From contig NZ_JYII01000006.1 in the NCBI RefSeq assembly GCF_000948415.1, positions 124,001-188,000 on the forward strand: a DNA stretch of 64,000 nucleotides. The letters are read 5' to 3'. Origin of the DNA: Thalassospira sp. HJ. GTDB lineage: Bacteria; Pseudomonadota; Alphaproteobacteria; Rhodospirillales; Thalassospiraceae. The translations under genes were made by a program, and so were the position numbers. Shown here one piece after another: positions 15,771 to 24,996 of this stretch. The notes beneath the pieces were generated by a model. It made no database searches. It had not been told where the DNA came from and was given only the letters and a program-made list of their open reading frames with translations. Every line of letters begins with the position of its first letter. Position 1 is the first letter of the stretch.

Positions 15771-16868
15771 ATGCCCGCAACGCCCTATTACCTGATCGAC
15801 AAGTCCAAGCTGCTGCGCAACATGGAAAAGATCGCATATGTGCGCCAACATTCTGGCGCAAAAGCACTTTTGGCGCTGAAATGCTTTGCGACCTGGTCGG
15901 TGTTTGACTTCATGTCGGACTATATGGATGGCACGACCTCCTCGTCGCTCCATGAGGTCAAGCTGGGCCGTCAGAAATTCGGCAAAGAGACTCACGCCTA
16001 TAGTGTCGCCTATTCCGATGACGAGATTTCCGAAGTCATCGAGAATGCCGACAAGATCATCTTCAACTCAATCAGCCAGCTGACCCGCTTTGCCGATCAG
16101 GCATCCGGTATTGTGCGCGGGCTTCGATTGAACCCGCAGGTCTCGACCTCAAGCTTTGATCTTGCTGATCCGGCCCGCCCGTTTTCGCGACTGGGTGAAT
16201 GGGACGTCACCAAGGTCGAAGCGGTAATGGACCGTATTTCCGGTTTCATGATCCACAATAACTGCGAAAATGCCGACTTTGATCTGTTTGATCAGATGCT
16301 GGGCAATATCGAAGAAAAGTTCGGATCGCTGCTATCGCGTGTTGAATGGGTCAGCCTCGGCGGCGGCATCCATTTCACCGGTGATGACTATCCGCTTGAT
16401 AAGTTCTGTGCGCGGCTCAAGGCGTTTTCCGAGAAATTCGGTGTGCAGGTTTATCTTGAGCCCGGCGAAGCATCGATCACGAAAAGCACCACCCTTGAGG
16501 TCACCGTGCTTGATACCCTGTTTAACGGCAAGAACCTTGCCATCGTCGATAGCTCGATCGAAGCGCACATGCTTGATCTTCTGATCTATCGCGAAAATGC
16601 CAAGGTGCTGCCGAACAAAGGTGATCATCACTATATGATCTGTGGCAAGTCCTGCCTTGCGGGTGATGTCTTTGGCGAATTCGATTTCGAAAACGAGATC
16701 AAGGTGGGTGACCGCATCTCCATCGACGATGCGGCCGGTTACACCATGGTCAAAAAGAACTGGTTTAACGGGGTCGGCATGCCGTCCATCGTGATCCGGG
16801 AACTCGACGGAACAGAGCGCGTTGTGCGTGAGTTCACCTTTGACGACTACGTTTCGAGCCTTTCGTAA
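15771..16868 (+). CDS. nspC: Carboxynorspermidine/carboxyspermidine decarboxylase
   Basis: A 365-residue fold-type III (alanine racemase-like) PLP decarboxylase. The PLP lysine is Lys37 in ALLALKCFATW, followed by TSSSLHEVKLG. The glycine-rich phosphate segment is WVSLGGGIHFTGDDYP, and MICGKSCLAGDVFGEF supplies the catalytic cysteine/aspartate of the partner subunit. It decarboxylates carboxyspermidine or carboxynorspermidine, the last step of the aspartate-semialdehyde route to spermidine used by many alphaproteobacteria. Its partner dehydrogenase follows 80 bases downstream. Confidence 0.93.
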   Translation: MPATPYYLIDKSKLLRNMEKIAYVRQHSGAKALLALKCFATWSVFDFMSDYMDGTTSSSLHEVKLGRQKFGKETHAYSVAYSDDEISEVIENADKIIFNSISQLTRFADQASGIVRGLRLNPQVSTSSFDLADPARPFSRLGEWDVTKVEAVMDRISGFMIHNNCENADFDLFDQMLGNIEEKFGSLLSRVEWVSLGGGIHFTGDDYPLDKFCARLKAFSEKFGVQVYLEPGEASITKSTTLEVTVLDTLFNGKNLAIVDSSIEAHMLDLLIYRENAKVLPNKGDHHYMICGKSCLAGDVFGEFDFENEIKVGDRISIDDAAGYTMVKKNWFNGVGMPSIVIRELDGTERVVREFTFDDYVSSLS

Positions 16869-16916
16869 AAATACGAAAAGGCACTTTTCATAGCGAACCG
16901 GAGCACGATGTGCTCC
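16861..16916 (+). other. Two small hairpins in the nspC-dehydrogenase gap
   Basis: TTTCGTA/TACGAAA (16861-16878) overlaps the nspC stop codon, and GGAGCAC/GTGCTCC (16900-16916) follows with a three-base loop. Both stems are perfect. They sit between two genes that should be cotranscribed and may tune the ratio of the two enzymes. Confidence 0.4.
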
Positions 16917-16948
16917 ACCTCTCAAAACAGGGGAGTTTTTGGCCCGAC

Positions 16949-18190
16949 ATGAAAAAGAATGTTCTGATTATCGGCGCAGGTGGCGTCGCCCAGGTCGTTG
17001 CACATAAATGCGCACAACATAACGACGTGCTTGGCGATATTCATATCGCATCGCGGACGGCATCGAAGTGCCAGGCAATCATCGACAGCATCCATGAAAA
17101 GAAAAACCTCAAAAACCCCGGCGTTCTTGAAGGTCATGCACTGGATGCCACCGATGTGGATGCAACTGCGGCCCTGATCGAAAAAACCGGCGTCGAGATC
17201 GTCATCAATGTCGGATCTGCCTTCATCAACATGCCGGTCATGTCGGCCTGCATCAAAACCGGTGTCGCCTATCTTGATACCGCCATCCATGAAGAGCAGG
17301 ACAAAATCTGCGAGAACCCGCCATGGTATGCCAACTATGAATGGAAGCGCCGCGCGGAATGCGAAGCCGCCGGCACGACCGCCATTCTGGGTGTCGGCTT
17401 TGACCCGGGTGTGGTGAACGCCTATGCCAAGCTGGCGGTTGAAGACTATTTCGACAAAATTGACTCGATCGACATCATCGACATCAATGCTGGCAGCCAC
17501 GGCAAATACTTTGCCACTAACTTCGATCCGGAAATCAACTTCCGCGAATTCACCGGCACGGTCTATTCCTGGCAGGACAGCAAATGGCAGTCCAACAAGA
17601 TGTTCGAGATCAAAAAGATCTGGGACATGCCGGTTGTCGGTGAAAGCCAGACCTTCATGACCGGCCATGACGAGGTGCATTCGCTTTCCCAGAACCTTGA
17701 TGTTCCCAATGTCCGCTTCTGGATGGGCTTTGGCGATCACTACGTCAATGTGTTCACGGTTCTGAAAAACATTGGCCTGCTGTCGGAGAAACCGGTTACC
17801 ACCGCCGAGGGTCTTGAAGTCGTACCGCTCAAGGTTGTTAAGGCCTGCCTGCCCGATCCGAGCTCGCTCGCACCAGATTATACCGGCAAGACCTGCATCG
17901 GTGATCTGGTCAAGGGTACGAAGGACGGCAAGGAAACCGAAGTCCTGATCTATAACGTGGCGGACCATAAGGATGCCTACAATGAAGTCGGCAGCCAGGG
18001 CATTTCCTATACAGCCGGCGTTCCGCCGGTTGCAGCAGCCATGCTGATCGCGACCGGTGAATGGGATGTGAAGAAGATGGCAAACGTTGAAGACTTGCCA
18101 GCCAAACCGTTCCTGAACCTGCTCAACGGTATGGGCCTTCCGACCCGCATCAAGGATGCCAATGGCGACCGCGCCCTTGATTTCAGCTAA
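16949..18190 (+). CDS. Carboxy(nor)spermidine dehydrogenase (saccharopine dehydrogenase family)
   Basis: A 413-residue NAD(P)H enzyme. The Rossmann loop is VLIIGAGGVAQVVAHKC right at the N-terminus, and the saccharopine-dehydrogenase-like segments LGVGFDPGVVNAYAKLA and MGFGDHYVNVF are present. It condenses putrescine or diaminopropane with aspartate semialdehyde and reduces the imine to carboxyspermidine or carboxynorspermidine, the substrate of NspC. The ATG at 16949 places the dinucleotide fold at the N-terminus as in the family; an upstream ATG at 16910 would add residues overlapping a hairpin. Confidence 0.9.
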   Translation: MKKNVLIIGAGGVAQVVAHKCAQHNDVLGDIHIASRTASKCQAIIDSIHEKKNLKNPGVLEGHALDATDVDATAALIEKTGVEIVINVGSAFINMPVMSACIKTGVAYLDTAIHEEQDKICENPPWYANYEWKRRAECEAAGTTAILGVGFDPGVVNAYAKLAVEDYFDKIDSIDIIDINAGSHGKYFATNFDPEINFREFTGTVYSWQDSKWQSNKMFEIKKIWDMPVVGESQTFMTGHDEVHSLSQNLDVPNVRFWMGFGDHYVNVFTVLKNIGLLSEKPVTTAEGLEVVPLKVVKACLPDPSSLAPDYTGKTCIGDLVKGTKDGKETEVLIYNVADHKDAYNEVGSQGISYTAGVPPVAAAMLIATGEWDVKKMANVEDLPAKPFLNLLNGMGLPTRIKDANGDRALDFS

Positions 18191-18223
18191 GCGGCCTTAA
18201 CCGGCAACATAATCATCTGGTTA

Positions 18224-18250
18224 ATGGCGGGCACTTTTGCCCGCCATTTT
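18224..18250 (+). terminator. Rho-independent terminator of the polyamine synthesis genes
   Basis: ATGGCGGGC/GCCCGCCAT with a six-base loop is followed directly by TTTTATAT. It lies 34 bases after the dehydrogenase stop codon. Confidence 0.8.
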
Positions 18251-18587
18251 TATATCCGCGTACTGACCTTATGGTGAGGATTCTGTCTTATTGACATATT
18301 GCCGAACTCATGTGCATCGCAAAAAGTCACCCTCGCAAAGAACTATACCTTTGGTTGGTGGATTTATGCATGTCGGCCTCAGGACAAGGTGGACAGCAGA
18401 TCACTTCCCATACTTACGAGCAACCTCAACCTGCCACCGCACCGCAAAAACAACCCCTTAAAAATCAACTATTTGACAACCGAAAGCGGTTTCGGATAGC
18501 GTTTCCCTGTTCCGAAAGCGGTTTCGGAACACCAAACACCGTCAAAAAGGCGGTGAAAAGCACAAGAAAGACACTCAGGGAGGTTCC
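18251..18587 (+). promoter_or_regulatory. Promoter and two LacI-type operators of the glycoside importer operon
   Basis: Two identical 16-base palindromic sites, CCGAAAGCGGTTTCGG, lie at 18480-18495 and 18512-18527, 32 bases apart; the second extends to TTCCGAAA/TTTCGGAA. This is the classic form of a LacI/PurR-family operator. TTGACA at 18473-18478 is a good -35 element, with GATAGC about 16 bases further as a weak -10, so the first operator lies inside the promoter. The simplest reading is autorepression by the LacI gene that starts at 18588, relieved by the imported sugar derivative. The part 18251-18470 shows nothing else. Confidence 0.75.
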
Positions 18588-19682
18588 GTGCCGCGCGTTC
18601 GGAAGCAAAACGAAACCATGTCGATTGCCCGGCTGGCCAAACATCTTGGTTTGTCCGAGGGAACCGTTTCGCGCGCGCTCAACAATTATCCCGATATCGC
18701 TGCAAAGACCGTTGCCCGTGTGCGCAAGGCCGCTGATGAGTTGGGCTATCGCCCATCAACCACCGCCCGACGTCTTGCACGTGGTGTTGTTGAAACCATC
18801 GGCTTTGTCCTGCCTGCGCGTGATGGTCATCAGATTGATCCGTTTCTGGCCGAAATTCTCGACGGGCTTGCCACCGAACTGGCCCTGTCTGACTGGGACT
18901 TGCTGGTTTCCGCCGTCCCCGATGGTCATGACGAGGTCGAAGTCATGGACCGCCTGATCCAATCGGGCAAGGTTGGCGGCTTTGTTGTTGCCCGCACCAA
19001 ACGCCATGACCCGCGCATCGATTTCCTGCGCACATCCCACATCCCGTTTGTCGCGCAAGGCCGCACCGAAAACTGCGATGATTACGCATGGCTTGATATA
19101 GACAATGAAAAGGCCTTTGTCGATGCGGTGAATTACCTCGTCGGCCTTGGCCATCGCAAGATCGCGTTTCTCGGCGGCGATCCGGAGCTGAATTACGCTT
19201 GGCAACGGCGTGCCGGTTATCTTGCCGCGACCAAGGCCAAGGGCTGCGACATTCTGCCGGGCTATATGCATGACGGCATCACCAACGAACTGGCCGCCCG
19301 CGAAGCCGTTTTGGAAATTCTCAAACTCCCCGATCATCCGACCGCCATTTTGTGCGTCACCGATGCGGTTGCCATCGGCGCGATCCATGCGCTGGCCCAT
19401 GCCGGTATCGACGTCGGATCGGAAATGTCCGTGATTGGTTTTGATGGCCTGCCCATGGGCGAGGCCATCCATCCCGGCCTGACCACCATGAGCCAGGCCA
19501 GCTATCAGATCGGCCGCGAAGTCGGCCGGATCGTTGTTGCCCAAGCAAACAAGACAAACGAGGCAAATTCGCCTTCATCCGAGTTTTCCCAAATTCTGTG
19601 GGAAGCATCGCTGACCGTCCGTGGGTCAGCCAACCCGCCAGCATTAAAGCTGGCCGCCAATGCCAAGGGAGGCATCTCATGA
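18588..19682 (+). CDS. LacI-family transcriptional regulator
   Basis: A 364-residue repressor. The HTH is MSIARLAKHLGLSEGTVSRAL (shown in two parts: MSIARLAKHLGLSEG and TVSRALNNYP) at about 11-36, followed by a hinge helix, TARRLARG, and a periplasmic-binding-protein-like sensor domain. A GTG start at 18588 has GGGAGG four bases upstream. It is the first gene of the operon and its last codons overlap the binding-protein start by ATGA. It probably binds the two palindromes just upstream of its own gene. Confidence 0.9.
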   Translation: MPRVRKQNETMSIARLAKHLGLSEGTVSRALNNYPDIAAKTVARVRKAADELGYRPSTTARRLARGVVETIGFVLPARDGHQIDPFLAEILDGLATELALSDWDLLVSAVPDGHDEVEVMDRLIQSGKVGGFVVARTKRHDPRIDFLRTSHIPFVAQGRTENCDDYAWLDIDNEKAFVDAVNYLVGLGHRKIAFLGGDPELNYAWQRRAGYLAATKAKGCDILPGYMHDGITNELAAREAVLEILKLPDHPTAILCVTDAVAIGAIHALAHAGIDVGSEMSVIGFDGLPMGEAIHPGLTTMSQASYQIGREVGRIVVAQANKTNEANSPSSEFSQILWEASLTVRGSANPPALKLAANAKGGIS

Positions 19683-21025
19683 AAACAAGGTTTACGCGTG
19701 CTTTAACGCTCGCTGCCGCTGGTCTGCTGGTTTCCACCAGCATCGCCAGTGCGCAACTGCGGTTCTGGACCACCGAAGAACAACCCGAACGACTGGCCAA
19801 ACAAGAAGAAATGGCCAAGGAGTTCGAAGCCAAAACCGGCACAGCCGTCGAAGTCATTCCGGTCACTGAAACCGAACTTGGCACGCGTGCCACCGCGGCC
19901 TACGCCGCCGGTGACTTGCCAGACGTCATTTACCTAACCCTGCAATATGTCCTGCCCTGGTCAGAGGCCGGCATTTTGGATACCGAAGCAAACAACGAAG
20001 TTGTCAACCAGCTGGGCAGGGATACTTTCGCCCCGGCAGCGCTTAGCATGGCTGATTTCGACGGCGAAGTTGCCGCGGTCCCGTCTGATGGCTGGACCCA
20101 GATGGTGCTCTATCGCAAGGACCTGTTTGACGAAGCCGGTCTTGAGGCCCCCAACACGTATGCCAATATCGTCAAGGCGATCGAGGCACTGCACAACCCG
20201 CCAGAAATGTATGGCTTTGTCGCCGCGACCAAGATCGATGAAAACTTCATGAGCCAGGTGCTCGAGCATGTCTTCCTGGCAAACGGCGCAACCCCGGTGG
20301 CCGCCGATGGCTCGGTCGGCTTTGACAAGGCAAAGCTCGTCGAGGCGCTTGAGTTTTATAAAAAACTCGCCGATGCATCGCCCCCCGGCGATCTGTACTG
20401 GAAACAGTCGCGCGAGGTTTACTTCGCGGGCAAAGCAGCGATGATTATCTGGTCGCCCTTCATCCTTGATGAACTGGCGGGCCTGCGCGACAGCGCCCCG
20501 CCCACCATCAACAATGACCCGACCTCGGGTGAACTGGCCTCGAAAACCGGTGTTGTCACCCGTCTGATGGGCCCGTCCAATCCGAATGGGGCCGCCTGGG
20601 GTGACATTCGCTATTTCGGCATCACCAACGATGCCGATACCGACCCGGCAGAGGAATTTGTCAAATTCTCGATGGGCGAAGGTTACACCAGCACCCTTTC
20701 CATCGCGCCAGAGGGTAAATTCCCGGTCCGTCATGGCACCGCCGACAATGCGGATGAATTTGTCAAGGCATGGGCCACCCTGCCGGTCGGTGTGGACCGC
20801 AAAAAGCCGCTGTCAGAGCTTTATGACCCGGCCGTCATCACTGACATCGTTTCCGGTCTTGAAACCGCAAACCGTTGGGGTGTTGCCGAAGGTCAGTTGG
20901 CCAAGGCATCGCGCATCATCAACAGTCAGGTCATCAACCGCCGTGTGCGCGAATTCATCGATGGCGAACGTGATGCCGATGCAACTGCTGATCTGATCAA
21001 CGAAGAAATCAGCAACATCGAATAA
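19679..21025 (+). CDS. ABC transporter extracellular solute-binding protein (carbohydrate family 1)
   Basis: A 448-residue binding protein with a Sec signal peptide (KTRFTRALTLAAAGLLVSTS, cleaved near ASAQ). The mature domain starts LRFWTTEEQPERLAKQEE, like family 1 sugar-binding proteins, and has the typical AGDLPDVIYLTLQY and NGAAWGDIRYFGI elements. It binds the substrate in the periplasm and passes it to the two permeases that follow. The start at 19679 is chosen because it gives a proper signal peptide, overlaps the LacI stop and has GGGAGG upstream. Confidence 0.9.
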   Translation: MKTRFTRALTLAAAGLLVSTSIASAQLRFWTTEEQPERLAKQEEMAKEFEAKTGTAVEVIPVTETELGTRATAAYAAGDLPDVIYLTLQYVLPWSEAGILDTEANNEVVNQLGRDTFAPAALSMADFDGEVAAVPSDGWTQMVLYRKDLFDEAGLEAPNTYANIVKAIEALHNPPEMYGFVAATKIDENFMSQVLEHVFLANGATPVAADGSVGFDKAKLVEALEFYKKLADASPPGDLYWKQSREVYFAGKAAMIIWSPFILDELAGLRDSAPPTINNDPTSGELASKTGVVTRLMGPSNPNGAAWGDIRYFGITNDADTDPAEEFVKFSMGEGYTSTLSIAPEGKFPVRHGTADNADEFVKAWATLPVGVDRKKPLSELYDPAVITDIVSGLETANRWGVAEGQLAKASRIINSQVINRRVREFIDGERDADATADLINEEISNIE

Positions 21026-21034
21026 GCGATCTTG

Positions 21035-21068
21035 ATCCGGGGCGCAGCTTTTTCGCCGCGCCCCGGAT
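21035..21068 (+). other. Strong intercistronic hairpin after the binding-protein gene
   Basis: ATCCGGGGCGC (21035-21045) pairs perfectly with GCGCCCCGGAT (21058-21068) across a 12-base loop. It lies nine bases after the binding-protein stop and is not followed by a T tract. As in maltose-type operons, it probably lets the binding protein be made in excess over the membrane subunits. Confidence 0.6.
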
Positions 21069-21097
21069 TTCCGACTTTCACAACGGATTTCAAGACG

Positions 21098-22411
21098 ATG
21101 GCCCCTTCCAAATCAACCGCTCAAACCCCGGCAACCAGCCCGCCGCGCAAAGGCAAACTGGGCCCGATGGCCCGGCGCGAAGCACGGCTTGCCCTTTGGA
21201 TGCTGGCCCCGACATTTCTGATTGTCATGGGCATTGTCCTGTTTCCGTTGCTGGCCAATTTCTGGATTTCGGTCAAGCCGGTCACACTGTCGGATTTGCG
21301 CCCGCCAACCCCGGTGGTGTCCGAACGGGTCCGGGGCGATTTTGAAATTGCCGGGCAGGAATTTGAAATCCAGTATCGCCTGCGCAATTCATCGCGCGAC
21401 GGCGATATCACCGACGTCGTCCTGACCGATACATTGCCCGCGGGCATTACGGTCATTGATCCGGGGGATGTTTGTACGGTCACGGGGGCCGAGGTCCGCT
21501 GTACCCTTGATGGTCTTCCGGCTGGCGAACGCACCCGGCTTAAAATGACGGCTGTTTCAGATGAAAGCTTTGCCGCCAATCCGGTTTCCCCGCGCGATAG
21601 CGAACCCACCATCACCGGCACATCCGACAACATCCTGACCAACAGTGAATTCACCCTTGATAACTTCGCGCGGATATTTGATTCCCACGAATTCTGGTCG
21701 GTGCTGTGGGTGACGATTACCTATACGGTTTTTGGCACGCTGGGCGCATTGGTGCTGGGCCTGTTTGCCGCGCAAATGCTCAACAAACCCTTTGCCGGGC
21801 GGTCGATCATTCGCGGGCTTTTCTTGTTTCCCTATGTGGCACCCGTGATCGCGGTCGCCTTTACCTGGGTGATCCTGCTTGATCCGTTCAACGGCACCTT
21901 CAATGCCATCTTGCAGCGCATGAACATAGCCGACGAGGGCGTAAACTTCTTTGGTCAGCGCGACATTCCCATTGATGTTTTCGGGCTCACCATCGATTTC
22001 CCGCTTGCACTGGCAACCGTGATTGCCTTTGAAGCCTGGCGCTATTTCCCGCTGTCCTTCCTGTTCATTCTGGCCCGGATGCAGTCGATTTCATCAGACA
22101 TGTACGAGGCCGCCGAGGTCGATGGTGCCACGCCCTTGCAACAGTTCTGGCACATTTCCCTGCCGCAACTTCTGGGCATTCTGTCCACGCTATTCCTGCT
22201 GCGCTTCATTTGGACGTTCAACAAGTTTGACGACATCTTCCTTCTGACCGGCGGGGCGGCAGGTACGCGCACACTCACGGTCGATGTCTATGAACAGGGC
22301 TTTGCCCTGTCGAATCTTGGCGCCGGGGCGGCGGTGGCGGTTGCCATCTTCATCCTGCTTCTGGTGTTTGCCGTGTTCTATTTCAAATTCGTCCATCGGG
22401 AGGATTCGTAA
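21098..22411 (+). CDS. ABC sugar permease with a DUF11-like extracytoplasmic insertion
   Basis: A 437-residue membrane subunit of the MalF/UgpA type. The first helix (MLAPTFLIVMGIVLFPLLANF) is followed by a roughly 80-residue beta-rich, non-membrane insert at about 78-155 with FEIQYRLRNSSRDGDITDV, DTLPAGITVIDPGD and GLPAGERTRLKM. This has the look of a DUF11/CARDB-like domain. Five further helices and the EAA loop (MYEAAEVDGATPLQQFWHI) follow. The insert corresponds in position to the periplasmic P2 loop of MalF. The start at 21098 is downstream of the hairpin; an ATC-frame extension would read through it. Confidence 0.87.
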   Translation: MAPSKSTAQTPATSPPRKGKLGPMARREARLALWMLAPTFLIVMGIVLFPLLANFWISVKPVTLSDLRPPTPVVSERVRGDFEIAGQEFEIQYRLRNSSRDGDITDVVLTDTLPAGITVIDPGDVCTVTGAEVRCTLDGLPAGERTRLKMTAVSDESFAANPVSPRDSEPTITGTSDNILTNSEFTLDNFARIFDSHEFWSVLWVTITYTVFGTLGALVLGLFAAQMLNKPFAGRSIIRGLFLFPYVAPVIAVAFTWVILLDPFNGTFNAILQRMNIADEGVNFFGQRDIPIDVFGLTIDFPLALATVIAFEAWRYFPLSFLFILARMQSISSDMYEAAEVDGATPLQQFWHISLPQLLGILSTLFLLRFIWTFNKFDDIFLLTGGAAGTRTLTVDVYEQGFALSNLGAGAAVAVAIFILLLVFAVFYFKFVHREDS

Positions 22412-23640
22412 TGCGTATCGGTACGGGTCTTCTTCTGGGTCTGCTGACCGGGTTGCTTTGGGGCACGATTGCGGTTGCCCTCACCGGCATTTCCCTAACC
22501 CTGATCACCGGCCTTCCGGCAACACCGATCATATCGGCAGGTGCACTTGGCGGGGCCGTCAATGCCGCCATCATCTTGCTGCGCGCACCCGCCGATCGCA
22601 CACCGGGGCTTTACCTTGTCGCCTTTGCTGGCGTCATCATAGCCATGATGCTGGTCTCCTTTGGCGCACCGTTCAGTCTGGCCTTCTCTGAAAGTTCGCT
22701 TATTCAGGCCTTCGGCGTCGGGTTGATTGCGCTTGCCGTGACCTTTGCCAACCGCGCAGTCCTGATCGACATTCAGTCGGGCATGCTCAAGCGGTATGCG
22801 ATTGATCTGGTGATTGTCCGAACACTCAAGGGCTTTGGCTTTGTGTTCTTTAGCGTGATCGTCATCCTGCCCTTCTATGTGATGGTGATGACGAGCCTCA
22901 AGAACCAGCAGGATCTGTTCCTGAACCCGCTCGATCTGTCGATTGATCTGACACAGGGTGCAGCAAGCCTGTTTGACAGCTATGTCGAACTGTTCACCAA
23001 GTTCAATTTTGGCCGCTTCCTTCTGATTTCAACCATCGTCTCGGTCTCCACGGTTCTGATCACGCTGGCCTTTTCGATCCCCGGTGCCTATGCGGTGGCG
23101 CGTTTGAAATTCCCCGGACAAACGGTGCTTTCAAGCTCGATCTTGCTGATTTATCTCGTGCCGATGATCGTTCTGGTCATCCCGCTTTATGCCGTGTTTA
23201 GCCAACTTGGCCTGCGCAATACGGTGGTTGGCCTTCTGATCGTCTATCCCGCCACCACGGTCCCGGTTGCCCTTTACATGCTTCAGGGATACTTCCGCGG
23301 TCTTCCGGCCGAACTGGAAGAAGCCGGTTTGATGGATGGCTTGTCGCGCCTTGGCGTGATCTGGAAAATCACCCTGCCACTTGCCTTGCCAGCCCTGGCA
23401 TCGGTATCGCTTTATGTCTTCATGATCGCCTGGAACGAATTCCTGTTTGCCTTCATGTTCCTTGATGATCCCGACATCTTCACCCTGTCACGTGGGGTGG
23501 TGTCGCTCAACTCATCCGAAGTCCCGCGTCAACATCTGATGGCCGGTGCGGTGATCGCAACCGTTCCGATCCTTGTTATCTTCCTGTGGTTTGAACGCTT
23601 CCTTGTGCAGGGCCTGACCGCCGGGAGTGTCAAGGGATGA
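22411..23640 (+). CDS. ABC sugar permease with an extra N-terminal membrane domain
   Basis: A 409-residue MalG/UgpE-type subunit. The core permease starts near residue 145 (VFFSVIVILPFYVMVMTSLKNQ) and contains the EAA loop ELEEAGLMDGLSRLGVIWKI. Ahead of it are about 130 residues with four hydrophobic segments (for example IIVAGVIIAMMLVS-like stretches in GLYLVAFAGVIIAMMLVSF), not usual for the family, which is normally about 280 residues. The start codon overlaps the stop of the first permease. The stop overlaps the hydrolase start by ATGA. Confidence 0.87.
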   Translation: MRIGTGLLLGLLTGLLWGTIAVALTGISLTLITGLPATPIISAGALGGAVNAAIILLRAPADRTPGLYLVAFAGVIIAMMLVSFGAPFSLAFSESSLIQAFGVGLIALAVTFANRAVLIDIQSGMLKRYAIDLVIVRTLKGFGFVFFSVIVILPFYVMVMTSLKNQQDLFLNPLDLSIDLTQGAASLFDSYVELFTKFNFGRFLLISTIVSVSTVLITLAFSIPGAYAVARLKFPGQTVLSSSILLIYLVPMIVLVIPLYAVFSQLGLRNTVVGLLIVYPATTVPVALYMLQGYFRGLPAELEEAGLMDGLSRLGVIWKITLPLALPALASVSLYVFMIAWNEFLFAFMFLDDPDIFTLSRGVVSLNSSEVPRQHLMAGAVIATVPILVIFLWFERFLVQGLTAGSVKG

Positions 23641-24995
23641 GTCAGATCAGCCTTTCACTCGATCAGCTTACGGGTACTAACAGACGTGCGGCCGACATCC
23701 TTATCGGCAATGATCGCGGCGGCTATACCGTGCCCAGTGCCAAGCTCTATCCGTTCCAGTGGAACTGGGACAGTGCGCTGGTGGCGCTTGGATTTTCGGT
23801 GTTTGATCCTGATCGCGCCTGGCAGGAAGTCGAAAGTCTGCTTTCCGCGCAATGGGACAACGGCATGGTGCCGCACATCATTTTCTGGAAAGAGGAAAAA
23901 AGCTACTTCCCCGGACCGGAACAGTGGGGCACGACCGACATCGCCAAAAGCCCGCCAACATCGGGCATCACCCAGCCCCCCGTTGCCGCAACCGTGATGG
24001 AACGGCTTCTGGCGGCGGATATCAATGCCCATCGCGATCGCGCGGCAAAACTTCTGCCCAAACTTGATCGCTGGCATCAATGGTTTCTCGATGCCCGTGA
24101 CCCGGATGGGCGCGGTGTGGTTGCGATCATGCATCCGTGGGAAAGTGGCCGCGATAACCTGCCCGATTGGGATCGCCCGCTATCGTTTGTTGATACCACC
24201 GGGATTGGTACCTATCACCGCCGCGACACCGATATCGTCAATCAGGACGAACGCCCGAAAAACAACGACTATGATCACTACATGGCGTTGGTCAGGTTTG
24301 GTCGTGATTGCAATTGGGATACAGAAATCATTGCCCGCGATTGCCCGTTCTGGGTCGCTGAACCGGGCATGAATGCCATCCTGCGCCGGGCCGAACGCGA
24401 CCTGATCAATATGGCAAGGCTTCTGGGTCAGGATGATATCGCCGACCGCGCCACCGCCCGCCTCGCCCGTCTCGATGCCGGATTTGAGTTGCTTTGGTCT
24501 GAACCGGTTGGTGGCTATGTCACGCTTGATCTCAGGCGGGATGAACACGCCACCGGCCTGACATCGGGAAGCTGGCTTGCGATGTTTGCCGGGCCTGTCG
24601 AACCGGCCCGTGCGGGCAAGATGGCGGCAACCCTCACCCACTGGCTGTCGCAGGTCAAACATGGCGTTCCCAGCTTCGATCCAGAACATGAACTGTTTGA
24701 CTCCATCCGTTATTGGCGGGGGCCGGTTTGGGCCATGATCAACTGGATGATCGCCACTGGACTGACAGAACATGGCAAAACCGAACTTGCCGAACGTATC
24801 CGCATCAATACACAGGCACTTATCGAACAATCCGATTTTCGTGAATATTTCTGCCCGGTAACCGGCCGTGGCGGGGGTGGTACTGATTTCTCGTGGACGG
24901 CATCCATGTCGCTTTATTGGGCCGCCCGTCCCGAAATCTTGCCAATCGCCCCGCACCTTTCGCAAACCGGCACCGCAGATCAGGAGAACACATAA
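23637..24995 (+). CDS. GH63-like glycoside hydrolase, probable glucosylglycerate/mannosylglycerate hydrolase
   Basis: A 452-residue (alpha/alpha)6-barrel enzyme. Landmarks match the bacterial GH63 glycosylglycerate hydrolases: [42 protein letters not shown] (about 166-179, with a candidate acid Asp173), [10 protein letters not shown]-like [15 protein letters not shown] and a C-terminal [17 protein letters not shown]. There is no signal peptide, so it acts in the cytoplasm on the imported solute. Its place between the permeases and ATPase of one operon points to uptake and hydrolysis of a small osmolyte such as glucosylglycerate. Trehalase-like or other oligosaccharide specificity cannot be excluded. 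Confidence 0.78.
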   Translation: MSQISLSLDQLTGTNRRAADILIGNDRGGYTVPSAKLYPFQWNWDSALVALGFSVFDPDRAWQEVESLLSAQWDNGMVPHIIFWKEEKSYFPGPEQWGTTDIAKSPPTSGITQPPVAATVMERLLAADINAHRDRAAKLLPKLDRWHQWFLDARDPDGRGVVAIMHPWESGRDNLPDWDRPLSFVDTTGIGTYHRRDTDIVNQDERPKNNDYDHYMALVRFGRDCNWDTEIIARDCPFWVAEPGMNAILRRAERDLINMARLLGQDDIADRATARLARLDAGFELLWSEPVGGYVTLDLRRDEHATGLTSGSWLAMFAGPVEPARAGKMAATLTHWLSQVKHGVPSFDPEHELFDSIRYWRGPVWAMINWMIATGLTEHGKTELAERIRINTQALIEQSDFREYFCPVTGRGGGGTDFSWTASMSLYWAARPEILPIAPHLSQTGTADQENT

Positions 24996-24996
24996 A

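Noticed and set aside
16922-17968. A 348-codon minus-strand frame opposite the carboxyspermidine dehydrogenase
   Set aside because: The plus-strand frame carries the Rossmann motif, a proper start and operon context; the opposite frame is a shadow.
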